Below, piece by piece: positions 1 to 8,403 of a stretch of 36,691 nt of DNA; the first letter of the stretch is position 1; every line of letters starts with the position of its first letter. The notes beneath the pieces were generated by a model that was not told where the DNA came from, ran no database searches, and saw only the letters and a program-made list of their open reading frames with translations. Position numbers and translations under genes: made by a program. The stretch is taken from assembly GCA_014728955.1 (NCBI GenBank), contig WJKT01000087.1, positions 1 to 36,691 of the forward strand, in the 5' to 3' direction. The stretch is from Candidatus Peregrinibacteria bacterium. GTDB lineage: Bacteria; Patescibacteriota; Gracilibacteria; UBA1369; PNNO01.

Positions 1-1
1 C

Positions 2-52
2 TCAAAAGTGGAGGATGCTATTTTAAACGTTAAAAGCAAAAAGAAATCTTAA
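2..52 (+). CDS. 3' end of an upstream gene (possibly ribosomal protein S2)
   Basis: Partial gene. One open frame enters from the left edge and ends at TAA 50-52, encoding SKVEDAILNVKSKKKS. The lysine-rich tail and the nearby tsf gene make rpsB a reasonable guess, since rpsB-tsf is a very common gene order. Sixteen residues cannot prove it, and any gene with a basic tail would fit. The other two forward frames close within the first 35 bases. Confidence 0.4.
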   Translation, partial: SKVEDAILNVKSKKKS

Positions 53-79
53 ACCACCCTTGCCTCTTAACACGACACT

Positions 80-784
80 ATGTTTCAAGATGATCAATCT
101 CAACAAAATCAACCTCAGCAACCTCAGACTCCACAACAGAGTCAGCCGGCTGAGCAACAGCAACCTGCCACTAATCCACAGCCTCAGGATCAGCAGCAGA
201 ATAAGCAAGCTGCTCAACAAAAGGTTGAGCAAAAACAGCAACCTCAACAAAAACCATCCACTCCCGCTCAAAAGCCGGAAAAAACAACACAGGAAGAACG
301 AATGTGGGCGGCTATCGGATACATTGCATTTTTAGGAATAGTTACACTTGCCATTAAGCCAAAAAGTGAATTTTGCAAGCGTCATGCCGCTCAGGGATTA
401 ATTATTTTTGCAGTATGGTTTGTAAGTCTTATTTTATTTGCAATGCCCTCAATTATAGGTGTTATCGGTGGACTGCTTCTTCTTGGAGCAACGGTTCTTG
501 CAGTTCTCGGTATTATTAAATCTATTCAAAGTTATACATTGGAACTACCGGTGTTGTCAGCCGTTGCAAAAAAAGTTCCTACTGATTCAATTATTGGTTC
601 GGTAACAGGCAAAAAACCTGAAGCAAAACCTGCCCAGCCAAAGGATGCTCAGCAAAAGCAGCAACCGCAACAACCTGCGGAAGAAACAAAACAACAAACT
701 CCTCCTCCTACACCACAACAGAATCAAGACACTACTAATAACAGTAGTAATAGCGGCCAAAACCAAAAACCACCACAAGCATAA
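80..784 (+). CDS. Q/P-rich DUF4870-like membrane protein
   Basis: Membrane protein of 234 residues. Residues 1-70 are almost entirely Q, P, N, A and K. A hydrophobic core follows at about 73-150 with three probable membrane segments. The C-terminal 50 residues return to Q/P-rich low complexity. The core (EERMWAAIGYIAFLG, then RHAAQGLIIF after a short loop) resembles the DUF4870/Tic20-like small membrane family, whose function is not established. The tails are presumably disordered and lie outside the bilayer. The ATG at 80 is the first in frame, and no Shine-Dalgarno sequence is visible. It lies 28 bases after the upstream gene and 34 bases before tsf, so it probably shares their transcript. 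Confidence 0.65.
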   Translation: MFQDDQSQQNQPQQPQTPQQSQPAEQQQPATNPQPQDQQQNKQAAQQKVEQKQQPQQKPSTPAQKPEKTTQEERMWAAIGYIAFLGIVTLAIKPKSEFCKRHAAQGLIIFAVWFVSLILFAMPSIIGVIGGLLLLGATVLAVLGIIKSIQSYTLELPVLSAVAKKVPTDSIIGSVTGKKPEAKPAQPKDAQQKQQPQQPAEETKQQTPPPTPQQNQDTTNNSSNSGQNQKPPQA

Positions 785-818
785 TATACTTTTTTATTCT
801 ACTCACTAATTATTCATC

Positions 819-1406
819 ATGACTGTTACTGTTGAACAAATTAAACAACTACGTGCCGACACGGGTGCTTCTATGATGGCATGTAAAAACGCTTTACAAG
901 AAACTGATGGAGATGCCGATAAGGCACTTGATATTTTACGTAAAAAAGGTGAAGCAAAAGCGGCAAAACGAGCTGAAAGATCAACCGGACAGGGAGTTAT
1001 TGCTTCATATATTCACTCCAATAATAAAATCGGTGTTCTTGTTCATTTAGGGTGTGAAACCGATTTTGTTGCAAAAAATGAGGATTTCCAAACACTGGCT
1101 CGCGACATTGCGATGCATGTGGCTGCAGCCGGTCCTCTTTATTTAACACCGGATGAAGTTCCCGCTGAATTAATCGATAAAGAAAAAGAAATCTGGAAAG
1201 ATCAACTTAAAAACGAAGGGAAACCGGAAAAGATTTGGGATAAAATTATGGAAGGAAAAGAAAATAAATTCCGTGAAGAAATGGCTCTGTTAACACAACC
1301 ATTTGTAAAGAATCCCGACATAACTGTTGAAGAATTGCTTAAAGAAGCAATTACCAAGATTGGTGAAAATATCAAGCTGGAAAAATTCGTGAGATATTCT
1401 ATTTAA
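819..1406 (+). CDS. tsf: Translation elongation factor Ts
   Basis: EF-Ts is the guanine-nucleotide exchange factor that regenerates EF-Tu-GTP during translation in the cytoplasm. The protein has 195 residues. An N-terminal UBA-like domain (residues 4-45, with the LRADTGASMMACKNAL stretch) is followed by the signature TDFVAKNEDF at 81-90. That Asp-Phe motif contacts the magnesium site of EF-Tu. The E. coli protein is about 280 residues, so this is the short form with a single core subdomain, as in Thermus. The start is the ATG at 819, which gives the expected MTVTVEQIKQLR opening. The stop is one base before the ribBA ATG, so the two are almost certainly co-transcribed. Confidence 0.96.
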   Translation: MTVTVEQIKQLRADTGASMMACKNALQETDGDADKALDILRKKGEAKAAKRAERSTGQGVIASYIHSNNKIGVLVHLGCETDFVAKNEDFQTLARDIAMHVAAAGPLYLTPDEVPAELIDKEKEIWKDQLKNEGKPEKIWDKIMEGKENKFREEMALLTQPFVKNPDITVEELLKEAITKIGENIKLEKFVRYSI

Positions 1407-1407
1407 C

Positions 1408-2613
1408 ATGAATCGCCTTAATACTATAGAAGAAGCGATAGAGGCCGTCTCGGACGGTCGTATTATCGTGGTTGTTGATAGTGAAGATCGTGAAAATGAG
1501 GGAGATTTAGTATGTGCCGGACATCATATTACTCCCGAAAAGGTTAATTTTATGGCTAAAGAAGGGCGTGGCCTTATTTGCGCACCCATTAGCGAGTCAA
1601 TTGCCGAACGGTTGAATTTGCCTCCAATGGTAAGCAACAATAATGAGTGTACCAGATGTAATTTTACCGTATCAATCGATGCAAAACAAAATATAACAAC
1701 AGGTATATCTGCACATGATCGTGCACATACGCTCTCTTTGTTGGCACAAGAATCAACAACGGCACATGATATTGTTAAGCCGGGGCACGTCTTCCCTCTT
1801 CGTGGTAAAGATGGTGGGGTTTTGGTACGAGCGGGACATACCGAAGCATGTTTGGACTTGCTTGAAATGGCGGGTTTGCCTAAAGCGGGTGTTATTTGTG
1901 AAGTAGCAAATGATGACGGAAGTATGGCTACATTTGATGATTTAATCACATTTACAAAGAAACATGATATGGTCATGATTTCGATACGCGATTTAATTGC
2001 TTATCGCAGAAAACATGAACAACTTGTTTCGAACACTGCAGAAGCATCATTGCCAACTGAATACGGATTGTTTGATATTCATGTGTATCAGGATACTTTA
2101 ACAAACAAAGAACATGTATTGCTGAGCATGGGAGATATTACAACAGATGAGCCGGTACTGGTTCGTGTTCATTCGCAATGTATGACCGGTGATATATTTC
2201 ATTCAATACGGTGTGATTGCCAACAGCAATTGGATTATGCTTTACATGCCATAGCCAAAGAAAAACGAGGCGCATTGTTGTATCTTCGAGATGAAGGACG
2301 CGGTATAGGGTTAACCAATAAAATAAAGGCGTATCGACTTCAGGATCAGGGATATGATACGGTTGAAGCGAATACAAAACTGGGCTTTGATGATGATTTG
2401 CGAGAATATGGTATAGGCGCACAAATTTTAGCCGATGCGGGCATAAAAAAAATGAAACTTCTTACCAATAATCCACGAAAAATTGTTGGTCTTGAAGGAT
2501 ATGGACTGGATATTGTTGAACGTGTTCCTATAGAAATGACTACTCTCGAAAGCAATCAATCGTATTTACAAACTAAAAAAGAAAAATTGGGACACGTACT
2601 GAATAACATTTAA
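1408..2613 (+). CDS. ribBA: Bifunctional DHBP synthase / GTP cyclohydrolase II
   Basis: Catalyses both entry steps of riboflavin synthesis: ribulose-5-phosphate to 3,4-dihydroxy-2-butanone-4-phosphate, and GTP to the diaminopyrimidine precursor. At 401 residues it has the normal length for the fusion. The RibB half (1-205) carries the acidic loop DSEDRENEGDL at 24-34, PGHVFPLR, GHTEA and the CEVANDDGSMA stretch. The RibA half (210-395) carries the zinc cysteines C258, C269 and C271, then DEGRGIGL, the HQLGF-like TKLGFD, and LLTNNP. All key motifs look intact. It starts one base after tsf. No ribD, ribE or ribH lies in this window, so whether the organism finishes the pathway is unknown. Confidence 0.95.
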   Translation: MNRLNTIEEAIEAVSDGRIIVVVDSEDRENEGDLVCAGHHITPEKVNFMAKEGRGLICAPISESIAERLNLPPMVSNNNECTRCNFTVSIDAKQNITTGISAHDRAHTLSLLAQESTTAHDIVKPGHVFPLRGKDGGVLVRAGHTEACLDLLEMAGLPKAGVICEVANDDGSMATFDDLITFTKKHDMVMISIRDLIAYRRKHEQLVSNTAEASLPTEYGLFDIHVYQDTLTNKEHVLLSMGDITTDEPVLVRVHSQCMTGDIFHSIRCDCQQQLDYALHAIAKEKRGALLYLRDEGRGIGLTNKIKAYRLQDQGYDTVEANTKLGFDDDLREYGIGAQILADAGIKKMKLLTNNPRKIVGLEGYGLDIVERVPIEMTTLESNQSYLQTKKEKLGHVLNNI

Positions 2614-2625
2614 TTATCCCCTGTT

Positions 2626-3378
2626 ATGACCTTGTGGGAGAAAATAAAATATGCATTACGTCTTTTATTTCTACCGAAGTCTCTTCGTACTATGGAATGG
2701 AAAATGTTGTCTTTAGTTAATAAAGACAGAAAAACACATGGTTTGCGAGCATTGCGGATGCAGGAGGATCTTCGTGATGTGGCGCGCCGTCATAGCAAGG
2801 ATATGGCACGAAAAAATTATTTTGAACATGAAAATATTATGGGGGAAACCCCGTTTGATCGTCTTGATCAAGCCGGTATCACCGATGTTATTGCCGGTGA
2901 AAATTTAGCCAAAATCCGTGGCTATGAAATCCCGGTTAAACGTGCCCAGATAGGACTTATGAACAGTCCCGGACATCGGGCCAACATTCTAAAAAGCGAT
3001 TATAACTGTGTTGGTATCGGTATTGTTAAAGGTATGGATAAATCGTATTTTTTTACTCAAAATTTTGCCAAACGAACACTTGTATTCACCAAAAAGATTC
3101 GAAAAAAAGTTCGTATGAAAAAAGGCCTTACCATGCACGGATTCTTTTTTTCTGCGCCACGAGATATTATCTATCAAGTTAAAAAAAATCCGGACGACAA
3201 AAAACCTCTTTATGAAAAACTTATTCATGCGAAAGGAAAAACGTTTCACTTTACTATCCCCTTTGCTCAAACCGGCATTTATCACATTATTCTTTATACC
3301 GGTACTGATAAGCACAATAAAAAATTCCATGTTGTAAATAATTTCGAAGTTAAAGTGCGAAAAGGTTTCTTTGTATAA
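2626..3378 (+). CDS. CAP/SCP-domain protein
   Basis: A CAP (cysteine-rich secretory/antigen 5/PR-1) family protein of 250 residues. The domain spans about 25-150 and shows the usual features: VNKDRKTHGL, HSKDMARKNYFEH, AGENLA, GLMNSPGHRANIL and YFFTQNFAK. The two histidines and two glutamates that form the family's central cleft are present. Bacterial CAP proteins are usually exported, but here the N-terminus (MTLWEKIKYALRLLFL) is only weakly hydrophobic and gives no clear cleavable signal. The last 100 residues are basic and beta-rich and match nothing I recognise. The gene is 12 bases after ribBA. The molecular activity of bacterial CAP proteins is largely unknown. Confidence 0.85.
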   Translation: MTLWEKIKYALRLLFLPKSLRTMEWKMLSLVNKDRKTHGLRALRMQEDLRDVARRHSKDMARKNYFEHENIMGETPFDRLDQAGITDVIAGENLAKIRGYEIPVKRAQIGLMNSPGHRANILKSDYNCVGIGIVKGMDKSYFFTQNFAKRTLVFTKKIRKKVRMKKGLTMHGFFFSAPRDIIYQVKKNPDDKKPLYEKLIHAKGKTFHFTIPFAQTGIYHIILYTGTDKHNKKFHVVNNFEVKVRKGFFV

Positions 3379-3393
3379 TATGTCAATCGTACG

Positions 3394-3427
3394 TAGACAA
3401 AAAACACCTATTATTGTATAATAATAG
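3394..3427 (+). promoter_or_regulatory. Sigma-70-type promoter for the transporter/STAS/SpoIIE operon
   Basis: A -35 box TAGACA (3394-3399) lies 17 bases before a perfect -10 box TATAAT (3417-3422). The predicted start, near 3429, leaves a leader of about 25 bases before the GTG at 3455. The -10 sits inside a perfect dyad, CTATTATT-GTAT-AATAATAG (3408-3427), which could be a regulator site. No T-tract follows the dyad, so it is not a terminator. Confidence 0.6.
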
Positions 3428-3454
3428 TGAATAAAAATAAACATTTATAGCAAC

Positions 3455-5866
3455 GTGGGGCGAAAAAACAAAAAACACTCATGGATATCCCGTACGATTT
3501 TTAACAAGCTCATGAATATTACAAGTGATGAGTGGCCTCGTATAGCCATTTCTTGGAGCTTGCAATTTTTATATAAGACGGGTTTTATTATTGGATGGAC
3601 TGTTTTGCTATCCATTTTTGCCACACGTTTCGGCATTCTTTCATTGCCGTTATTTTTTATTTTATATGCATTTTTAAATATTCTCGGTGCACTCGCCTAT
3701 TCGTTTGTACTCGATAAAATGAGAAAAGATACCATGATTATAGCGACTGCCTTAGGTGGAGCGCTTATCTTTTTATGTGCCGGGCTGCTTTCATATTATA
3801 GCGAAACATTGTTTATTTTCCTTGCAGTTGCAGGATTGGCTGTCGCCTTTACACAACTGTATATATTAAATTCCAGTTTTATAGAGGATCTATTCTCCCC
3901 TCTTGAAAGCGAACGAACATTCCCGCTTATTGAATCGGCTGAAACAATTGGTGGGATAGTCGGTGGTCTTCTCATTACCAGTTATGTAGGTAGTGTATCG
4001 ACCGCACATCTTTTAAACTTTTTGGTTATTATTCTGGTTATGATTGTGCCGCTTATGGTCTTTCATCGTCAATTATTGAAAAAACTTCCTTTTATTCACT
4101 TTAAAAAAAGAAAGCGTAATCCTGGTATCAATCTGCAGGAAATCAAAAATAATATTCGTCACGTACGACGGCTACCCTTTTTGAAAGTTCTTTTGGTTGT
4201 TGTTTTATGCCAATGGGTTTTTGCAAATTTACTTGAATTTCAGTTTATCGAAGCCTTATTCGGCCATCTCCCCGAGGGACTTCGCGCTGAGAAAGAACTA
4301 ACTCACGGGTTGGGGTCCCTCCAAGTACTGTTTCATTCGGTCGCTCTATTAATGCAACTGCTTGTTGCTAGCAGGATTATTTCTTCACTTGGCATCATTT
4401 CTTCACTGCTATTACATCCGGTAGTAACACTACTGAGTATCGGAACACTATTTTTCCGTTTTGGTATACATTCTGCTCTACTCACACGTATCAATTATGA
4501 AATGACATTTGTTATTTTTAAAAATGCCTACCATTCCTCATATTATGCCATTCAACCAAAAATTCGTGAACAAATACGAGAACTTCTGGAAGGGTTTGCA
4601 CGTCCCATGGGAACTATCTTCGGCATGGGAATGCTGCTGCTTTTTGAACGGATATTTAGTGGCACAACCTTCACGCAAAGCATAACTCTTCTCATGGCCA
4701 TAATTATGGCGATCATGCTTTTTGTTTTGGTTAAAAATGATAAACAATACACGCAGACTTCCGTTAAAACACTACTACGGTCTGATGAACTGTCACTACA
4801 ACTAAACGGCATAGAAATTTTAGGACAAAGGGGCCATAAAAACGCAACCGATATACTTACAAGAATGCTCAATAAAGACGATATTGATGATAAAGTTCGC
4901 ATAAAAATTCTTGAAACACTTGGGCATATCAAAGATCCTCAATCACTTATTGAAATAACCGATTCACTTAACCATAGCAATCCCGCTGTTCGTAAGGCGG
5001 CACTTATTGCCCTGGATGCTTTTGATACCTTCTCAAAGAAAGGTCAAAATAATCCTTTTTCAAATCACCGAACAAATGATTTATTGAAAAAGATGTTTTT
5101 GGACGAAGATGATTTTGTCATTAAATCATTAATTATTTCAATACTCACCAAACACAATAAAGGCGATATTGTCCCTTATTTGATTTCTCTTTTACAATCC
5201 AGTGATAAAAAACACCAAGTAGATGCAATTCAAGTATGTGGAAATTTTAATGATATATCGCTTGCACATTATCTTATGCCGTTTTTACATTCGAAAGAGC
5301 CAATTATCCGGTCACGCACTATTGTTGCACTTTGGCAATTTAAACGATATCGGATGCAGTTGTTGCAGGAGATAAAAAATATGCTTTTCAGTAAAGAAAA
5401 AGCTGAGCGATTAGAAGCGTATCATGTGCTTGGTGAAATTAAAGCGCTGCATGAAAAAAACAGGTTATTGGCTCTTCTTTCTTCCTCAGATGACGATGAG
5501 AGACTTGCAGCCGCCATTGCGCTGGCAAAAATGAATATATACGATGGAATACCCATTATTACCAATACCGTTGTCTACGACCCTTCATCACGCAAACGTT
5601 TGGTTCATTTAATTCAATGGGAAGTTTCAAAAAAAATGCGCACCTATATGCGTAAAGAAATAAATCAAAAAGTCTCTGTATATATCAATCATTTGTTATC
5701 TGAAAGTCACAAAAAAACACTAGAAGAGCTTGACACAACAACCTTATTGAAGCTTCGAAGTGCATATGAACTTGTCAATGAGCATGAAGAAGTGGAAAAT
5801 GTTAACAGAGTGCTGCAAAGCACATCGATTGAATATAATCGAGCTATACAATTTAATCCCGCTTAA
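3455..5866 (+). CDS. MFS/NTT-like transporter fused to HEAT repeats
   Basis: An 803-residue fusion. Residues about 25-420 form a polytopic membrane domain of roughly 12 hydrophobic segments. Its organisation, including the segment YAIQPKIREQIRELLEGF before the last helices, resembles the HEAT-linked relatives of the ADP/ATP translocase (NTT/TlcA) branch of the MFS superfamily. Residues about 430-720 are HEAT-like helical repeats (ILGQRGHKNATDILTRML, VRIKILETLGHIKDP, VRKAALIALDAF), presumably cytoplasmic and protein-binding. Nucleotide transport is inferred, not shown. The start is GTG 3455, about 25 bases after the predicted transcription start. The STAS gene begins one base after its stop, which points to a shared signalling role. 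Confidence 0.8.
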   Translation: MGRKNKKHSWISRTIFNKLMNITSDEWPRIAISWSLQFLYKTGFIIGWTVLLSIFATRFGILSLPLFFILYAFLNILGALAYSFVLDKMRKDTMIIATALGGALIFLCAGLLSYYSETLFIFLAVAGLAVAFTQLYILNSSFIEDLFSPLESERTFPLIESAETIGGIVGGLLITSYVGSVSTAHLLNFLVIILVMIVPLMVFHRQLLKKLPFIHFKKRKRNPGINLQEIKNNIRHVRRLPFLKVLLVVVLCQWVFANLLEFQFIEALFGHLPEGLRAEKELTHGLGSLQVLFHSVALLMQLLVASRIISSLGIISSLLLHPVVTLLSIGTLFFRFGIHSALLTRINYEMTFVIFKNAYHSSYYAIQPKIREQIRELLEGFARPMGTIFGMGMLLLFERIFSGTTFTQSITLLMAIIMAIMLFVLVKNDKQYTQTSVKTLLRSDELSLQLNGIEILGQRGHKNATDILTRMLNKDDIDDKVRIKILETLGHIKDPQSLIEITDSLNHSNPAVRKAALIALDAFDTFSKKGQNNPFSNHRTNDLLKKMFLDEDDFVIKSLIISILTKHNKGDIVPYLISLLQSSDKKHQVDAIQVCGNFNDISLAHYLMPFLHSKEPIIRSRTIVALWQFKRYRMQLLQEIKNMLFSKEKAERLEAYHVLGEIKALHEKNRLLALLSSSDDDERLAAAIALAKMNIYDGIPIITNTVVYDPSSRKRLVHLIQWEVSKKMRTYMRKEINQKVSVYINHLLSESHKKTLEELDTTTLLKLRSAYELVNEHEEVENVNRVLQSTSIEYNRAIQFNPA

Positions 5867-5867
5867 T

Positions 5868-6224
5868 ATGGCAACTATAGAAGTATTACCTCAAGAAACA
5901 ACAGATGACCCCTATCAAACTATCGTTATTAAAGGAGAGGTTGATCGAGATACCATAGATTCTCTACGTGAATCTATGGAAAAAGTGCTTTCAACGCTTC
6001 AGAAAAAAACACTGGTACTGAATTTGGAACATCTTGAATTTATTAATAGTGAAGGAATTGGCTACTTAACCGATATTTATAATCGATTGTCGGGAATGGA
6101 TAAAAAAGTGGTTATTGTGCATGCTTCAGATCGTATTATGGATATTTTTCAATTAGTTGGGCTTAACCAAATTATTACCTGCTATGCAAATGAAGAAGAA
6201 ATGAAAGCCAATCTCAGTCAATAA
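5868..6224 (+). CDS. STAS-domain anti-sigma-factor antagonist-like protein
   Basis: A 118-residue single STAS domain of the SpoIIAA/RsbV type. The conserved loop reads LEFINSEGIGYL, so the phosphorylatable serine is Ser61 where Bacillus proteins have DSSG. In partner-switching systems such a protein is phosphorylated by a GHKL kinase and dephosphorylated by a PP2C/SpoIIE phosphatase; the next gene is such a phosphatase. The frame stays open upstream to 5760, but the ATG at 5868 gives a normal STAS N-terminus (MATIEVLPQE) and sits one base after the transporter stop, so it is preferred. No RsbW/SpoIIAB kinase is in the window. Confidence 0.88.
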   Translation: MATIEVLPQETTDDPYQTIVIKGEVDRDTIDSLRESMEKVLSTLQKKTLVLNLEHLEFINSEGIGYLTDIYNRLSGMDKKVVIVHASDRIMDIFQLVGLNQIITCYANEEEMKANLSQ

Positions 6225-6235
6225 ATTATTTTTCT

Positions 6236-7372
6236 ATGATTACCTGGATACGAAAAAGTATTACAAAAAGGATATCTCTGTGGCTTCTCCTGCTGGGAGG
6301 TGCGGGCGGTTATGCGGCTTATTACTATTGGGACACTGCATATAGTATTCCGCTTCCCTATTGTTTAGCGGGCGGCGCTGCCCTTTTACTGATTTTCATT
6401 ATTCTTCTTCATACGTATGTTAACAGGCCGCTTCGTATTCTCACTAAACAAATGAAATTATTGTTAACGGGGCGTTCATATAAAAAAATAACGACCGGAC
6501 GTATTGATGAAATTGGCATTATTGCTCAATTTTTTAATGAAATCACACAAAATCTCGAGAGTATTTCACAAAAACTTAAAGAGGGGCAAAGAATGTCATC
6601 TGAACTTGAAATAGCAAGTTCCATTCAGCGATCCATTCTGCCGGCACAAAGTCCCGATGTTCCTCACTTGGAGGTTGTGGCAAAATCACGACCTGCAGTG
6701 GAAGTTGGCGGAGACAGTTTTGATTTCATACAACGTGACAACGCTACATATTTTTATGTGGGTGACGTCACTGGTCACGGTGCTCCCGCAGCATTGGTTA
6801 TGATGATGGTTAACACGTTGCTTCATACGTACTCGGAGATGTATTCAAGTATTTACGATATTGTAGTTAACACTAATAAAATTTTAAAACCTCGCATTAA
6901 AGCGGCAATGTTTATGACTATGGTAATGCTGAAATGGGATCATACCAAGGAAACGTTATCGTATGTCGGTGCGGGGCACGAACATCTGCTCATTTACCGA
7001 AGCAAAACAGGAAAAGTCGAATCAATAGCTGCCGGAGGTGTTGCTCTGGGAATGGTTCCCGACAACAGCAAATTGGTTAAAGAAAAACAACTGAACCTTG
7101 AAGATGGAGACATGGTGGTTATTTATTCCGACGGTATTACCGAAGCAAAAAATGATAAAGGGGAAATGTTTGGCTTGGAAAATCTTGTTGCGTTAGTGCA
7201 AAAATACGCCACCCAATACGGCCCTGAAGGGGTTACCTACCATACGGCACTGGATTTTTCTCAATATGTGGGAGACGCACAGCAAGAAGATGATATCACC
7301 CTTATGGTTCTTCGTTATTCAAAACAAGGACAAGCACAAGAGAAAAAGACCTCAAAAAGCACTAATTGGTAG
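6236..7372 (+). CDS. Membrane HAMP-SpoIIE (PP2C) serine phosphatase
   Basis: A 378-residue membrane phosphatase of the RsbU/SpoIIE type. Two membrane helices (about 13-31 and 41-60) enclose a very short external loop. A HAMP linker (about 61-112) and a coiled segment follow, then a PPM/SpoIIE domain (about 125-362). Metal-binding motifs are present: VGGDSFDF with D160, GDVTGHG with D177, YSDGITEA with D299, and QQEDDITLMV with D352/D353. The family dephosphorylates STAS proteins, and the STAS gene is 11 bases upstream. The external loop is too short for a classical sensor domain, so the signal may come from the membrane or from the HEAT-transporter partner. The start is ATG 6236. Confidence 0.93.
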   Translation: MITWIRKSITKRISLWLLLLGGAGGYAAYYYWDTAYSIPLPYCLAGGAALLLIFIILLHTYVNRPLRILTKQMKLLLTGRSYKKITTGRIDEIGIIAQFFNEITQNLESISQKLKEGQRMSSELEIASSIQRSILPAQSPDVPHLEVVAKSRPAVEVGGDSFDFIQRDNATYFYVGDVTGHGAPAALVMMMVNTLLHTYSEMYSSIYDIVVNTNKILKPRIKAAMFMTMVMLKWDHTKETLSYVGAGHEHLLIYRSKTGKVESIAAGGVALGMVPDNSKLVKEKQLNLEDGDMVVIYSDGITEAKNDKGEMFGLENLVALVQKYATQYGPEGVTYHTALDFSQYVGDAQQEDDITLMVLRYSKQGQAQEKKTSKSTNW

Positions 7373-7380
7373 TATCTTTT

Positions 7381-8403
7381 ATGAAAAAAAGCGACTTCTA
7401 TTTTGATCTGCCCGAAGAATTGATTGCGCAAAACCCCATCTCTCCGCGAGACAGGTCTCGATTGATGGTCTTGGACCGTACAGAAAAAACCATTCGTCAT
7501 CATCATTTTTTCGAACTCCCGTCTTTGCTTCCTGAAAATAGTGTGCTTGTTATTAATACAACTAAAGTTATCGCGGCACGACTGTATGTCGTTATCGATA
7601 ATAAGGAAGGTGAACTGTTGCTCCTTAAAAAGAAAAAACCTCATGTGTGGAAATGCATGGTTAAACCGGGGAAAAAATTTACGCGAAACACGTCATTTCG
7701 TGTTAAAGGGAGACAAACCTCTATTACCGGATGTGTAGAAAAAATACATCCTGACGGTACGCGCGATATCAATTTTGATATGAAAGGGAATTTCTCTCAG
7801 TGGCTTTCTGAAAACGGCTATGCACCATATCCTCCGTATATAAAAGATACCAGTGCGTCCTTTGAAGATTATCAAACAACCTATGCCAAGGATGAAGGGA
7901 GCGTTGCAGCTCCAACAGCAGGACTTCATTTTACCGATCGTGTTTTTGAAGCACTAAAAAAGCGAAACATCGATATTATTCCTATCACTCTCCATGTTGG
8001 TCGAGGAACATTTTTGCCAGTAAAGAGTGAATATATCCAAGATCACGTTATGCATAAAGAGTGGTATGAATTGTCACAAGAAAGTGCTGCTTTGCTTAAT
8101 AAAGCAAAGCGAGAAAACCGAAGTATTATTGCTGTTGGAACCACATCGGTTCGCACACTCGAATCAAATATTAATAAGAGCACATTTACGGCAAAAACAG
8201 AAGAAACCGATATATTCATCTATCCGGGCTACACCTATAAGGCGGTCGACGGCATTATCACCAATTTTCATTTACCCGAAAGCACATTGATTATGCTTAT
8301 CAGCGCATTTGCAGGGAGAGATTTTATATTAAATGCGTATCGCGATGCCGTTAATAAGAAATATCGCTTCTATAGCTTTGGCGATGCCATGCTTATTTAC
8401 TAA
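7381..8403 (+). CDS. queA: S-adenosylmethionine:tRNA ribosyltransferase-isomerase
   Basis: QueA transfers and isomerises the ribosyl group of SAM onto preQ1-modified tRNA, making epoxyqueuosine at the wobble base of GUN anticodons. At 340 residues it is of normal length. Landmarks are PEELIAQNP and RDRSRLMVLDR near the N-terminus, APTAGLHFT, HVGRGTFLPV, VGTTSVRTLES and the C-terminal TNFHLPESTLIMLISAFAG. The ATG at 7381 gives the canonical MKKSDFYFDLPEELIAQ; an in-frame TTG at 7366 would overlap the phosphatase gene and is less likely. It follows the phosphatase by 8 bases. Its stop overlaps the stop of the convergent ATP-grasp gene by four bases. No tgt is in the window. Confidence 0.96.
   Translation: MKKSDFYFDLPEELIAQNPISPRDRSRLMVLDRTEKTIRHHHFFELPSLLPENSVLVINTTKVIAARLYVVIDNKEGELLLLKKKKPHVWKCMVKPGKKFTRNTSFRVKGRQTSITGCVEKIHPDGTRDINFDMKGNFSQWLSENGYAPYPPYIKDTSASFEDYQTTYAKDEGSVAAPTAGLHFTDRVFEALKKRNIDIIPITLHVGRGTFLPVKSEYIQDHVMHKEWYELSQESAALLNKAKRENRSIIAVGTTSVRTLESNINKSTFTAKTEETDIFIYPGYTYKAVDGIITNFHLPESTLIMLISAFAGRDFILNAYRDAVNKKYRFYSFGDAMLIY

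Noticed and set aside
80..784. Tandem DNA repeat or CRISPR-like array in the CAA/CCT-rich stretches
   Set aside because: The units are irregular and the stretches encode Q/P-rich protein in an open frame; there are no spacers or conserved repeats.
1524..1976. Long open frames opposite ribBA and other genes
   Set aside because: They lie antisense or out of frame within genes with complete family motifs and encode no recognisable domain.
3408..3427. Perfect AT-rich dyad as a terminator of the CAP gene
   Set aside because: No T-tract follows, the stem is nearly all A-T, and the TATAAT box of a well-spaced promoter lies within it.
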